36,391 bases of DNA. Origin: Asparagopsis taxiformis. Lineage: Eukaryota > Rhodophyta > Florideophyceae > Bonnemaisoniales > Bonnemaisoniaceae. This document shows positions 1 to 10,572 of the stretch, in pieces. Below the pieces are notes generated by a model that saw only the letters and a program-made list of their open reading frames with translations, was not told the origin of the DNA and made no database searches. Position numbers and translations under genes: made by a program. The DNA lies in NCBI GenBank assembly GCA_030407315.1, contig JALQPE010002924.1:1-36391 (forward strand). The letters run 5' to 3'. The first letter of the stretch is position 1. Each line of letters begins with the position of its first letter.

Positions 1-40
1 TGTGTTTTCGGAAGTGGACGCGGACGTCCAGTCTCTAGTA
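1..40 (+). repeat. Left terminal inverted repeat
   Basis: It begins TGTGTTTTCGGAAGTGG and pairs with 10573-10614 on the other strand. It contains the first GGACGTCC palindrome, at 22-29. The true end may lie outside the window. Confidence 0.6.
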
Positions 41-122
41 CGGGTCCTAGTCGGCCCCGAGATTTACTAGAACAAATGAACGTCCGCGTCCGAAAAAAAA
101 ATAAAAATTTTTTTGGATGCGG

Positions 123-298
123 ACGTCCACTTTCTCTAGTACGTTCGGCGGAATACTAGGACCCGACATCCACTTTCTCTAGTACGTTCGGCGGAAGGAA
201 TACTAGGACCCGACATCCACTTTCTCTAGTACGTTCGGCGGAGTACTAGGACCCGACATCCAGTTTCTCTAGTACGTTTTGCGGGATCCTAGGACCCG
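123..298 (+). repeat. 43-bp subterminal tandem repeat, four copies
   Basis: The copies run 123-165, 166-212, 213-255 and 256-298. Each contains TTTCTCTAGTACGTT and ends CTAGGACCCG; the second carries a 4-bp insertion. The first starts inside a GGACGTCC site (121-128), while the later copies have GACATCC at that place, as C-to-T decay of the CpG would give. Repeats just inside a terminal inverted repeat often bind a transposase; that role here is only an inference. An A-rich then T-rich run lies just upstream at about 94-115. Confidence 0.75.
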
Positions 299-430
299 AC
301 ATTCAGTATACAATATATCAGCAAAAACCGGGAGGGAAGAAATTACAGCGGATGGTAAATTGAGGGCCCATATCGGACCGTATTTTATTCTCTTCATTTA
401 CGAAACTGCTGGTATACAATACGTCTCTCT

Positions 431-574
431 AGAATAGGAAATACATATCTGATCAGAATAGGAAATAAATACCCGGTTAGAATAGGAAATACGTATCCAG
501 CCAGGATACGGAATATGTATCCAGCTAGAATATGGAATACGTATCCAGCCAGAATACAAAATACCTGTCAGCAT
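431..574. repeat. 24-bp minisatellite, about six copies
   Basis: The units start at 431, 455, 479, 503 and 527, with a partial one at 551. The core is AGAATAGGAAATACGTATCC with substitutions. Because the period is a multiple of three, the minus strand stays open and would encode an eight-residue repeat (G-W-I-R-I-P-Y-S type). I regard this as a by-product of the period, not a gene. Confidence 0.85.
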
Positions 575-2330
575 ACCGTCGATCACCCATCTCCCTCACT
601 ATCGCGTTCTCCCTACCATCCGAAGCCATGCACCACCATCCGCACATACTTCAAGAACCCTCACGACCTAGATTACAAAAAATCTGCTCCTTCCCAATTC
701 CATCCCCGCTTTCCTCGACACCACCCCAGCCCATTAAATCATCAAGACATGAAACACGAACATGGTCAGCAAAATCTTACACGACTTGAAACCCACTCTT
801 ACTTCTATCGTATGCCCGAAAATATACACATACCAGAAACACCTCACAGCTTCATTCCCCATCTTCCTAGATCCCTCTTCACTCTCCCTGAGTCCTGCCG
901 TTCCTGCTTCACCACTCCTGCATCACATACACAACATCAACCCCAACAGTCAGATTCAAAAGCAACGCTTACCACGCCAGATATCTTAGAAAATCCCTTA
1001 CTTACCTCTCATCCATCCTACACACAATACAAACCATGATGCAAAAACCTTGCAATGAATAATCAAAGTCAGCAGTCCATATCTTCGCAAAACAAGTCTT
1101 GGCGCTCAATGAAACTTACCTTCTGTCATCACCATTCCAGCATCACCTGCATAAAATCGAAATCAACAACAACAGTCGGACTCAAAACCCACATGTCCCT
1201 CTCAGCATACTCTCAAAACTTCCGCACTTTCCTTCGCTCGACACAATACGCACCATGACTGGATAAGCTTCCAATGAATAAATATCGCATTAACTGCAAT
1301 AGTCAGATTCGAAACAAACACTTCTCTCGATGCATACCCTCAGAACTCACTTACTCTCGTTTCATTCTACACACAATACAGACCAAAAGTCGAAAATCTC
1401 ACAACCAACAAATGAAGTCAACATTCCGCATCTTCGCACCACCGGACTGCGCGCTAAATGCAACTTACCTTCCGTCATCACCATTCCTGCATCACCTACA
1501 AAAAATCGAAATCAACAAAACAGTCGGACTGAAAACCCATGCTTCCCTCGCTGCATACCCTCAGAACTTACTTACCCTCGTTGTATCCTGCACACAATAG
1601 AAACCATAAGTCAAAAATTGTACAAAAAAATGTAGTCAGCATTCCATATCTTCGCGCAACTTAACTAGGCGCTCAATGTAACTTACCTTCCGTCATCACC
1701 ATTCCAGAATCACCTACACAAAATCAACATCAACCACAGCAGTCAGACTCAAAACCCACATTCCACTCACTGCACCCCTCAAATGCTCGCCTACCTCCCT
1801 TCCACCCTTCAGCAAATATGCACCATGACTCACTAAGCTCCCAATAAATAAATATTGCATAAAGACGACAGTCAAATTTAAAACAAACACTTCCCTCGCT
1901 TCATACCCTCAGGACGCACTTAACCTCTTCATCTCGTTGCATCATACAACAATACAACCAATAATCACAAATCGTGCAACGAAAAAATGTAGTCAGCATT
2001 CCATTTCATCGCGAAACCCGTCTTTCAGCTCAATGAAACTTACCTTACTTCATCACTATTCCTGCACCACCTATACAACATCAAAATGAACCAGAACAGT
2101 CAGACTAAAAACCCATGCATCCCTTATTGCACACCCGCGAGACTCACTTACTTACCTGCCTCCCATGGTTCACAACATGCAAACCATGACTCACGAAGCT
2201 TCTAATGAATCAATATCGCATCAACGACAACAGTACGACTCAAAACACACGCTTCCCTCGCTGCATACTCTCCAAACTGGCATACTCACCGTCGTTCTAT
2301 CCTCTACACCAAACAAAGGAAACACGACCA
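575..2330. repeat. Degenerate higher-order tandem array, A/C-rich, no gene
   Basis: The phrase CAGTCxGAxTCAAAACxxAC recurs near 950, 1175, 1300, 1525, 1742, 1869, 2097 and 2232. Spacings run about 225, 125, 225, 217, 127, 228 and 135 bp, so two sub-unit sizes alternate imperfectly to give a composite period near 350 bp. A second shared phrase, CTTCCGTCATCACCATTCC, occurs near 1465 and 1686, with diverged versions near 1112 and 2043. The plus strand is strikingly poor in G. Open frames here are short, shift between copies and have no recognisable domain. The part before about 850 has the same composition but no clear repeat. Confidence 0.7.
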
Positions 2331-2851
2331 AAGAACCTCAGCCAGTGACGGCGGAGAAGTGGAACTCCACAGATTAACCTGCGGCGTCGACTGGACAGCT
2401 TTCAACGTCAGCTTAAGTCCTGCTGTGCATACTCCATATCATCGCCGGTATTGAGATTAATAATGGCCCAAGCCATGGTCTCTGAACTCCCGAATGATGA
2501 GATCCGGATCGAGAACATCGGAATGGTATAATCATATATATCACAATCCATTTGCTTCCCTTAAATGATCCCTGTAATATCCACTGTAAAGCACAAACTT
2601 ATTCCATGAAGTTCGCAGTTAATATAATTTTATTATTTCAAATGAATTAATTGAAAATCCATCTCCCACGGCGGTCATTCGTCCTTCCAAGCGCACGTTG
2701 CCAGCAAAATGTGTGACCTAGCGGTGATGATTGATCGCTCAGGCACATTCCACCATTGGGCTGCCAGAAGTGAGCACAAAACTGATACCCACAAAACCAC
2801 GAGAACATTACAAACGAGGTCTCGAACGCACATTTGGAATACAATATAAAT
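2331..2851. other. Stretch without recognisable gene
   Basis: A moderately AT-rich segment between the tandem array and the left inverted arm. The small minus-strand ORF at 2647-2844 has no recognisable domain, and I see no repeat with the rest of the window. Confidence 0.5.
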
Positions 2852-3314
2852 ACTATACAACAAACTCTACTCGCTATCTCAGACGACGCGGCTCACAAGT
2901 GGCGTAGTCCCAATTTTCCGTAACGCCTTTCCTGATGCTTAAAAGTAAAAAACACGTCAAAACGTATATCAGAAATGAGTGCGAGAGTTTTCTGCACAGG
3001 AGATGCTGAGCCACCAAATTGGTTTTCGGAAATTTTAGAATTTCTGGGCTGGCCAGCAATGCAATCGAGCTGGACATCCACCGGACGTCCATTTCAGGTT
3101 GATCGTGAGAGAGTAGGGCGGGACCATGATGAAACAAGGACCAAGACCTGTCCCTGACGTGTTGAGCCTGAAATCGACCCTTCGTAAGACGCGATTTTGG
3201 CTTACAGTTGGTGCTTACAGAAGCCAGTGATGACCCCGGTCGGGGCGGCAGCCGGTTCCTGGGGCCGTTGTGGCCAAATTAGACACCTTGATTTGAATTG
3301 AAATTTGGGCTATT

Positions 3315-3370
3315 CTCAAAAACATGCACATGTGAACATGTTTTTTGAGATGGGGGTCTGCCGTACGGCA
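3315..3370 (+). repeat. Hairpin plus palindrome module, copy 1
   Basis: CTCAAAAACATG (3315-3326) and CATGTTTTTTGAG (3337-3349) form an inverted repeat. It is followed by the perfect palindrome TGCCGTACGGCA (3359-3370). The module occurs five times in the two large arms. Confidence 0.8.
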
Positions 3371-3812
3371 CAATCGACCCGCCCAAATCGATGATTTTTC
3401 ACAATTTTTTCTGCCCGAAATTTTAGAATTCTGGGCTGGCCAGCAGTGCAATCAAGCTGGACATCCACCGGACGTCCATTTCAGGTTGGTCGTGTGCTGC
3501 CCACATCCATGCATTGCAGCAACTAAGCAGGCGGGCTCACTACTCATACAAAGTGCACGTAGCATGGGCAGCATGATGGATGAGCAGTGTTTGTCGTGAG
3601 AAAGTGGGGTGGGAGCATGTCGAAACAAGGACCAAAACTTCGCCCTGGCGTATTGAGCCTGAGCCTGGAATCGATCCTTCGTGAGATGTGGCTTTGCTTA
3701 CAGTTGGTGCTTACAGAAGCCAGCGATGGCCCCGCTCGGGGCGCGGATGGCTTCTTCTGGGGCCGTTGTGGCCAGATTAGACACCTTGATTTGAATTGAA
3801 ATTTGGGCTATT

Positions 3813-3868
3813 CTCAAAAACATGCACATGTGAACATGTTTTTGAGATGGGGGTGTGCCGTACGGCAC
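3813..3868 (+). repeat. Hairpin plus palindrome module, copy 2
   Basis: Same arrangement: stem CTCAAAAACATG / CATGTTTTTGAG, then the 14-bp palindrome GTGCCGTACGGCAC at 3855-3868. This is the copy within the block that only the left arm has. Confidence 0.8.
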
Positions 3869-4781
3869 TTTCGACCTCCCAAATCGATATAATTTGCAAT
3901 TTTTTTTCTGACTGAAATTTTAGAATTTTGGGCTCGCCAGCAATGCAATTGAGATGGACATTCACCGGACGTCCATTTCAGGTTGGTTGGTCGAGTATTG
4001 CACATGGATACAGTTTTGCAGCTATTTCTCAGCCCAACATTTTAGAATTTCAGGGCTGACCAGCAATGTAACCGAGGCGGACTTCCACTGGACGTCCATT
4101 TCAAGTTAGGCTAGTGCTGCACATTTGCTCGCATCGCAGCAACTAAGCAAGTGTTGAGAGCACCGAGATGCCATGCAGACAAGAGGGAATCGGCTGCAAA
4201 CGGCTTCCCTGGTCGGCAGCTGGATGTCTGGATGTCAATGGCTGCAAGCATGGAAATCTTGCTACCGCACGGCGCATACACACTGCAGCAGCACATCACT
4301 GACGCATGCGAAAGTGGGTGCTGCAGTGCGTGGTTGTTTGTGTGTTTGTGTGTGCACGACGAACCTTGTGGTATCCCTAGGCGTGCACTGGTGCAAAAAC
4401 ATTTGGACTGCCCCATCGGTCGTACTTTGACGCATTTACATGCATCGGAGAACGACCAAGGAGGTAGAGCAGCAATCGCTGTTGGCTGAGCGTCCAAATT
4501 GGAGGGCTTGGGACAATGGTTCTATAGCAGTCATTTTAGGACGCCCACCGTTGATGACTGAGATCCACGGTGGGTTTAGTATTCATGGTGTTGTCCTGCA
4601 TTGGCGGATGTCGAAGACGAGTACTTCCAGTGAGCGTCCAAGCTGAACAGCGTGAGTGGGTAAGTGAGCGGGGAGGGGCCGCTCGGGCGCTTGGTAGCTT
4701 CTGGGGCCGTTGTGGCCAAATTAGAATCGTAATCCTATGTCCGGCGGACGTCCTGAATTGCTTTATTTTTTGGGCTATTCT

Positions 4782-4837
4782 CTCAAAAACATGCACATGT
4801 GAACATGTTTTTTGAGATGGGGTGTGCCGTACGGCAC
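4782..4837 (+). repeat. Hairpin plus palindrome module, copy 3
   Basis: Stem at 4782-4816 and palindrome GTGCCGTACGGCAC at 4824-4837. It is paired in the other arm with the copy at 7670-7723. Confidence 0.8.
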
Positions 4838-5174
4838 TTTCGACCGCCCAAATCGATGTATTTTGCATTTTTTTTTCTGACTGAAATTTTAGAATTTCTG
4901 GGCTCGCCAGCAATGCAATTGCGCTGGTCATTCACCGGACGTCTATATGCGCTCAAGCGATTGCTGTCTGCTTCAAATACCTGAGACATATTGCCCCACA
5001 CGACATAAAGTCCCCCAACATGCGACGCCCATCAAACATAAACATTTTCATGCTCTTACTACATTCTAGTCGCACACATACATCCATCTTCAAACAAAAA
5101 ATGTCATTTAAACACCACCAGTCCCGCTTCATCGTACGCCAATACCGTCCAGTCGCCCAGCAGACAAGCTAGCC

Positions 5175-5525
5175 GTGCAGAAAACAAGCACTGCCATCTA
5201 CGACGGAAACGACTGGATCTCATCATCGCTCTCAGCATTTCCAACAAGCCCAACATGTTTCCCCTACGTCACCCTGCAAAACGATACCATTGTATACTTC
5301 TGCATTCTCCGTCAATTGCATTCATTCAATCTGCGCAATGAATTCTTCAATCTCGAAGCCGGCCGGGTTTTCTGCCCATCCTGCAATAAGGGCATTGGAG
5401 AAAAGTTCTCTACAATGGCCACTAAAGCCTTGATGCAAACTACACGGTGCTGATTGCTTCTATCGCTTCCTCAAATCTGTCGACATTTACAACATACCAT
5501 CCATCCGAAACATTTCCAAAATAAA
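5175..5525 (+). pseudogene. Hypothetical ORF with a frame break
   Basis: The frame 5175-5453 encodes 92 residues including a zinc-ribbon-like C-P-S-C motif (residues ~69-72). After a stop at its end, the frame starting near 5447 continues with protein-like sequence rich in Phe, Tyr and Ile to about 5525, suggesting one reading frame broken by a 1-base shift near 5448. I do not recognise the family. It lies in the spacer of the inverted repeat, and no upstream signal was identified. It could equally be a chance ORF. Confidence 0.3.
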
Positions 5526-5913
5526 CTAGACTGTTCATTGACAAACTCGTGTGTAGCCCCATTTAGACCACTCACCACTGGTATCTGCTGAGTCACCGCG
5601 CACTGCCCTGGTGCTCCCTCCTGAATTCGCTTGGGCTGTCTCAATACATTCCGTACTATGCCTATGAAGCAGTCCCATTATGGATCAGCGTTCTGCGTGT
5701 TCAGCACATCATCCCCACGTTACCAGAGCTGCAATTTCTCAGCGGTACGGGTATCATCAATCCTTAGCACAGATGTGATACAGCAGCCGATGCAGGTCAA
5801 TTTCTAGACTCGTAATTTTGCACTCAAGAAGGGAGATCGGTATGGAAATTGTCCAGGCATAACAAACCGCCTGTCCTGCTCTCCTGCAGAGCAAGCTCCA
5901 TCGATCCAGTCGA

Positions 5914-6153
5914 TCAGGAACCTGACGACATGTAGTCGGCGTTCGTTCCGGACGCGGAAAGGGCAAATTTTTGTGTGGCGTTTGCAGATTCAGTCGCAAC
6001 GGGAAGCGATGAAACTTTCCGCATGGCGTTTGACTGCGGTTTATTTGAGACAGACATCGAGCGATCGGTGTTTCTGTCCAGATGAAGCTGGAGATCAATG
6101 CCGTATTTGAGCTGATAATTGGAGCAAAGATTTGAAACAAATTTTCTGTGCAA
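5914..6153 (-). CDS. Hypothetical small protein
   Basis: A 79-codon frame on the minus strand starting M-H-R-K-F. It is Ser/Asn/Ala-rich towards its C-terminus and has no membrane segment or known motif. It overlaps another open frame (5757-6140) on the same strand in a different register, so the coding frame is uncertain. Function unknown; it may be a random frame in the spacer. Confidence 0.2.
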   Translation of the reverse strand: MHRKFVSNLCSNYQLKYGIDLQLHLDRNTDRSMSVSNKPQSNAMRKVSSLPVATESANATQKFALSASGTNADYMSSGS

Positions 6154-6534
6154 ATTTACGACGCGACACGGCGGAGGGTGGATAACTCAACGTTAGATGT
6201 TATTGGTTGAGCCAACATTACAAGACCGTACCGACGACACGCGCAATCATTGATTTTTCGCTCATTGCTTAGGGAGCAAAACTGTCCTATGGTCGTATCA
6301 AGTTAGACCAGCACATATTTCCGAAACATCTGGTGGAACGAAGTCGGTGCTCACGAAAGCCTGAGAGCTGCCTTGAGTCGAGGATTTTTGTACGCCGCCT
6401 TATCTGTGGTAGTTTCATACTGCGTTGTTTCACCGTTGGACCTGTGCCACGCACACTTGGCTCTCTCCATACGTACGTGTAGATATGATGTGAATTGAGC
6501 TACAATAGCATACCAAACTGGAACCAGTATCTAC

Positions 6535-6795
6535 ATGCTTTGTGAGAATATAATGCCTCTTCCTCGAGAAAAGGCCTCCTTCGGAATACTAGATTTCATT
6601 CAACCATATCCATCCATCCCATCGCTTCAGCATGAAATCATCACCATTCCATCCATCGCAACGTTCGTCTCTATCGAAACACTACTCTCCACACATCTCC
6701 CCGATCTTTCAGTCCGACCGTACCGGCGGCGGCCCGAGAGAAACGTACTGGCCATTGTTAAAAGTATCTACGACGGCAATGAGCGCATATATTAA
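6535..6795 (+). CDS. Hypothetical small protein
   Basis: An 86-codon frame rich in Ile, Pro and Ser, ending in a short tail I-Y-D-G-N-E. The same I-Y-D-G-N string occurs in the ORF at 5175, which may be coincidence. No domain is recognised and the coding status is doubtful. Confidence 0.2.
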   Translation: MLCENIMPLPREKASFGILDFIQPYPSIPSLQHEIITIPSIATFVSIETLLSTHLPDLSVRPYRRRPERNVLAIVKSIYDGNERIY

Positions 6796-7669
6796 ATCAT
6801 TCTCTATGTGAACACAGACCCTGATTGCCTCTCGTTTGTGGCAGAAATGAAACAAACACAAAGACTGCAACTCGTCCATGCGAAAAGCAAAAGCTACAGA
6901 TTTTTAGCAAGTATCGATAGCTACAAAGAACCACTGCAACGTTTATTCTAGACTTGTATACATTTTCATTAGCACTTACATTACCATACACGAATAGTAT
7001 TGCATTAAAGATGTTTATGAGAATGACAGGGGTCAGCGGCCGGGTTCCCTCCAGCTCAGCTTGGCTCAGCTCCGGATGCAGTGGTGGGAAGGGAAGAGAG
7101 AAAAGTCAGATATTCTACCATGATCTGATTTGATTTGCAATCCGAGAACTTCTTGACTCCCAAAAGGTGTAAACAGTATCCCTGCATATTGGCATCGCCC
7201 AAAAGAACTGCAGCACTAACTCAATTTTCATTGCAGAGATCAGCACAACGTATTCGTCTTGAGTGTCACAAGTTGCAATTAGATGGCGCTGACTCGAAGC
7301 TAGGAGAGTTGGTAGTTGTGCCGAGTCGGCGTCTTCGGTTTGATCGCTCGTGTAAATATCCAAGCAAAATGGCAGGCAAGGAGATACAAAGCCACGCAAC
7401 AATCAAGCTTACCACATTCCCCAGCCAGAATCACCATAGAAATCCTTGCAGTCTGCATCACACAGATCATCTTACGCAGTGCGTGCTGCCCAGGTCGTTA
7501 TTCGGCCCTATCCAGAAACACTTTCAGGCCTAGTGCAACCAGTAGATCTGAAATGGAAATGGACGTCCGGTGAATGACCAGCGCGCAATTGCATTGCTGG
7601 CGAGCCCAGAAATTCTAAAATTTCAGTCAGAAAAAAAATGCAAAAATACATCGATTTGGGCGGTCGAAA

Positions 7670-7723
7670 GTGCCGTACGGCACACCCCCATCTCAAAAAC
7701 ATGTCACATGTGCATGTTTTGAG
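7670..7723 (-). repeat. Hairpin plus palindrome module, copy 4
   Basis: Palindrome GTGCCGTACGGCAC at 7670-7683, then the CTCAAAAACATG / CATGTTTTGAG stem at 7692-7723. Mirror of copy 3, with a 1-2 base shorter T-run. Confidence 0.8.
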
Positions 7724-8639
7724 AATAGCCCAAAAAAATAAAGCAATTCAGGACGTCCGCCGGACATAGGCTTGATCAGAACGATTCTAATTTGGCCACA
7801 ACGGCCCCAGAAGCTACCAAGCGCCCCGAGCGGCCCCTCCCGCTCACTTACCCACTCACGCTGTTCAGCTTGGACGCTCACTGGAAGTACTCGTCTTCGA
7901 CATCCGCCATGCAGGACAACACCATGAATACTAAACCCACCGTGGATCTCAGTCATCAACGGTGGGCGTCCTATAAATGACTGCTATAGAACCATTGTCC
8001 CAAGCCCTCCAATTTGGACGCTCAGCCAACAGCGATTGCTGCTCTACCTCCTTGGTCGTTCTCCGATGCATGTAAATGCGTCCAAGTACGACCGATGGGG
8101 CAGTCCAAATGTTTTTGCACCAGTGCACGCCTAGGGATACCACAAGGTTCGTCGTGCACACACAAACACACAAACAACCACGCACTGCAGCACCCAACTT
8201 TCGCATGCGTCAGTGATGTGCTGCTGCAGTGTGTATGCGCTGTGCGGTAGCAAGATTTCCATGCTTGCAGCCATTGACATCCAGACATCCAGCTGCCGAC
8301 CAGGGAAGCCGTTTGCAGCCGATTCCCCTTGTCTGCATGGCATCTCGGTGCTCTCAACACTTGCTTAGTTGCTGCGATGCGAGCAAATGTGCAGCACTAG
8401 CCTAACTTGAAATGGACGTCCAGTGGAAGTCCGCCTCGGTTACATTGCTGGTCAGCCCTGAAATTCTAAAATGTTGGCTGAGAAATAGCTGCAAAACTGT
8501 ATCCATGTGCAATACTCGACCAACCTGAAATGGACGTCCGGTGAATGTCCATCTCAATTGCATTGCTGGCGAGCCCAGAAATTCTAAAATTTCAGTCAGA
8601 AAAAATTGCAAAATTATATCGATTTGGGCGGGTCGATTG

Positions 8640-8694
8640 TGCCGTACGGCAGACCCCCATCTCAAAAACATGTTCACATGTGCATGTTTTTGAG
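8640..8694 (-). repeat. Hairpin plus palindrome module, copy 5
   Basis: Palindrome TGCCGTACGGCA at 8640-8651 and hairpin at about 8661-8694. It mirrors copy 1 at 3315-3370, including the TCTGCC variant. Confidence 0.8.
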
Positions 8695-9156
8695 AATAGC
8701 CCAAATTTCAATTCAAATCAAGGTGTCTAATTTGGCCACAACGGCCCCAGGAACCGGCTGCCGCCCCGACCGGGGTCATCACTGGCTTCTGTAAGCACCA
8801 ACTGTAAGCCAAAATCGCGTCTTACGAAGGGTCGATTTCAGGCTCAACACGTCAGGGACATGTCTGGTCCTTGTTTCATCATGTTCCCGCCCCACTCTCT
8901 CACGACCAACCTGAAATGGACGTCCGGTGGATGTCCAGCTCGATTGCATTGCTGGCCAGCCAGAAATTCTAAAATTTCCGAAAAATCAATTTGGTGGCCC
9001 AGCATCTCCTGTGCCGAAAAATCCCGCGCTCACTTCTGATGTACGTCTAGACGTGTTTCGCACTTGTGCGCATCAGAGAAGGCCTCACGGAAGGTTGAGA
9101 CTACGCTATTTGTGTACCGCGTCGTCTGAAATAGCGAGTAGTGTTTGTTGTATAGT

Positions 9157-10310
9157 TCTGGAGTATGCGTCTAGTGGTTTGTAAAGCTTGCAGAACGGGA
9201 TAGGGATGTGGGTGGCCCTATTTTATGAATACATGAGTACCAATATTCAGGGTTGACAAAGCGGAAAGGCATACGTTCATACATGTTTGAGATTGCATAG
9301 TGGAGAAAATATTTACATCGAAATTTAGATGGAGCTGATGGAGGTTTTAAGGATGAGGTATGAGAGGAAGAAAATTCTTCTGTGGTATGAGGATGTGTTC
9401 TCTGGAGGGATGCAATCTTGGAATAGTACAGGGGGAGGTGGAAATGTACGGAGTGCGGGTTTAGATTGGATTGTGATTCGGAGAGGAGTGCCGACGAGCA
9501 TATGATGGGGATTGGGAGACACTGCGGGGTGTTGGGGTAGTGAGGGCGGAGGAGGTGTTTAGGTGGGACCGTAGGAGGGTGCGGTTGAAGGCGCCGAGAG
9601 GAGGGGTTTTTTAGGAAAGTGAGGAGAAAGAGGCGGGAAGGGGGTGGCGTCTGTTCTGGCTTTGGTGAGTGGGGATGTGATGGAGAAGAAGGGGGTTATT
9701 GTATTTGGGGAGGGACGAGAGTGGGAGGATGGGTGCGAAGTGGGGGGTTGATATGTGGTTCAGAGCGGGGAGGTTTCTGGGGAGACGGCGTCGGAGCGGG
9801 AGCGTGGGCCGGTGGTGGTGGTGGTGGTGTATACGGTATCGAAGATGCGGATGGCGTGGGGGCATGTAGCAGGTGAGGGAGGGAGGAGTGGAGCAGGTCG
9901 GGTACGGGATGAGGAGTGAGAGGTTTTCGAAGAGTAAGCTACAGGGGAAGTTTGTGGAGAGGGCGAAGGAGAGGGGTTGAAGGAAGAGGAGAGAGGGTAT
10001 TGAAGAACAATACGTTGCAAAGGTGATGGGGGAGAGCATGGTCGAGGGGATAGGGGATGTTTTCCCTATTCTGAGGTAGTATGAGGACTGGTTATAAGAA
10101 ATCTGTACGGTAGAGCAGAAAAGTAGGTATGGAATGGAGGTGTGCACCGTGGAAGCGGGGATAGGTAGCTGAAAATGCGTTCTAGAGTGGTATTGGGGTG
10201 TTTGAGGTACAGTACGGGGGAGGTGAGCACCAAATGGAAGGGGGTGTGAGCGAGAGGATGAAAAATTAAAGACGAAATTGGAGTCGACCGACAAGGAAAA
10301 ATAGAGTGGT
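9157..10310. other. Purine-rich tract without a convincing gene
   Basis: From about 9316 the plus strand is dominated by G and A with few pyrimidines, including a (GGT)n run near 9811-9828. This bias makes the minus strand open over 311 codons (9611-10546), but the translation is low-complexity Pro/Ser/Leu/His, including a six-His run from the GGT repeat, so I do not call it a gene. Polypurine tracts of this length can adopt triplex or R-loop structures; that is only a possibility. The pyrimidine-rich strand here points inward, as in 575-2330 on the opposite strand. Confidence 0.5.
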
Positions 10311-10572
10311 CGCCGTGATGGATGCGGACATCCATGTCGAGCAAGGCGGCAGAAATTTCCGGGGTCGAAATTTTTGAATTTCTGAACCGGCGCCCGTCCT
10401 AGGTTGACATAGACATGGCGGAAGTCCATCCCGAGGGGGGACATCCGTGGTACTAGAAACAATGAATGTCGTCCTAGTAATACTAGACGTACTAGACCGC
10501 ATGGACGTCCGGTTCTAGGCGGACATCCAAAAATACTGGAGAACATGGACGTCCGCCTAGTAATACTAGGTG
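10311..10572 (-). repeat. Subterminal GGACGTCC-type repeats, right side
   Basis: Contains GGACGTCC at 10503 and 10547 and GGACATCC variants near 10326, 10439 and 10521, interspersed with CTAGTAATACTAG and GTACTAGA motifs. The reverse complement resembles the left 40-300 region, which has CTAGTAC and a TTTTTTTGGATG run. The stretch at about 10360-10395 resembles the AATTTTAGAATTTCTGGGC phrase of the large arms. Confidence 0.65.

Larger units (their letters stand above)
2852..4947 (+). repeat. Left arm of a large inverted repeat (foldback-like)
   Basis: The arm reads, inverted, as 7553-9156. From about 3100 inward the arms are nearly identical over long stretches: 3150-3290 matches 8710-8860 base for base by eye, and 4150-4330 matches 8210-8370 with only a few changes, including 1-bp indels. 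The outer ~150 bp (2852-3000 against 9005-9156) is only about three-quarters identical. The left arm is ~490 bp longer because the block ending in the hairpin module at 3315-3370 is followed by a second related block (about 3400-3890) absent from the right arm. GGACGTCC occurs at 3083, 3470, 3967, 4090 and 4746. ORFs inside (for example 4111-4497 minus) shift frame between arms and are not considered genes. Confidence 0.88.
4948..7552. other. Spacer between the inverted arms
   Basis: A single-copy stretch of 2.6 kb lying between the arms. It holds three open frames listed separately (5175-5525 plus, 5914-6153 minus, 6535-6795 plus) and a small one at about 5020-5172 (plus). None has a domain I recognise, and I see no transposase signature. 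The interval 5526-5900 and most of 6160-6530 and 6800-7550 show no gene I can support. If the arms are part of a mobile element, the spacer is where its own or captured coding sequence would lie. Confidence 0.5.
7553..9156 (-). repeat. Right arm of the large inverted repeat
   Basis: Reverse complement of the left arm (2852-4947), about 490 bp shorter because it lacks the duplicated block at about 3400-3890. Inner boundary near 7553, where GGACGTCC at 7561 mirrors GGACGTCT at 4938. Outer homology fades at TTGTTGTATAGT (9145-9156), the mirror of 2852-2863. No target-site duplication is visible next to the outer ends. GGACGTCC occurs at 7561, 7751, 8414, 8532 and 8918. Confidence 0.88.

Noticed and set aside
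123..298. Possible CRISPR array
   Set aside because: The repeats are contiguous with no unique spacers and the sequence is eukaryotic; this is an ordinary tandem repeat.
398..586. Eight-residue protein repeat on the minus strand
   Set aside because: A 24-bp minisatellite automatically gives an eight-residue periodic frame. It has no start context and no neighbour support.
4111..4497. 128-codon minus frame in the left arm, partly repeated in the right arm (8014-8250)
   Set aside because: Single-base differences between the arms shift the frame, so it is not conserved as protein. The DNA repeat itself explains the similarity.
9611..10546. 311-codon minus-strand open frame
   Set aside because: Its openness follows from the purine-rich strand. 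The translation is low-complexity Pro/Ser/Leu/His, runs through simple repeats and into the terminal inverted repeat, and has no domain.
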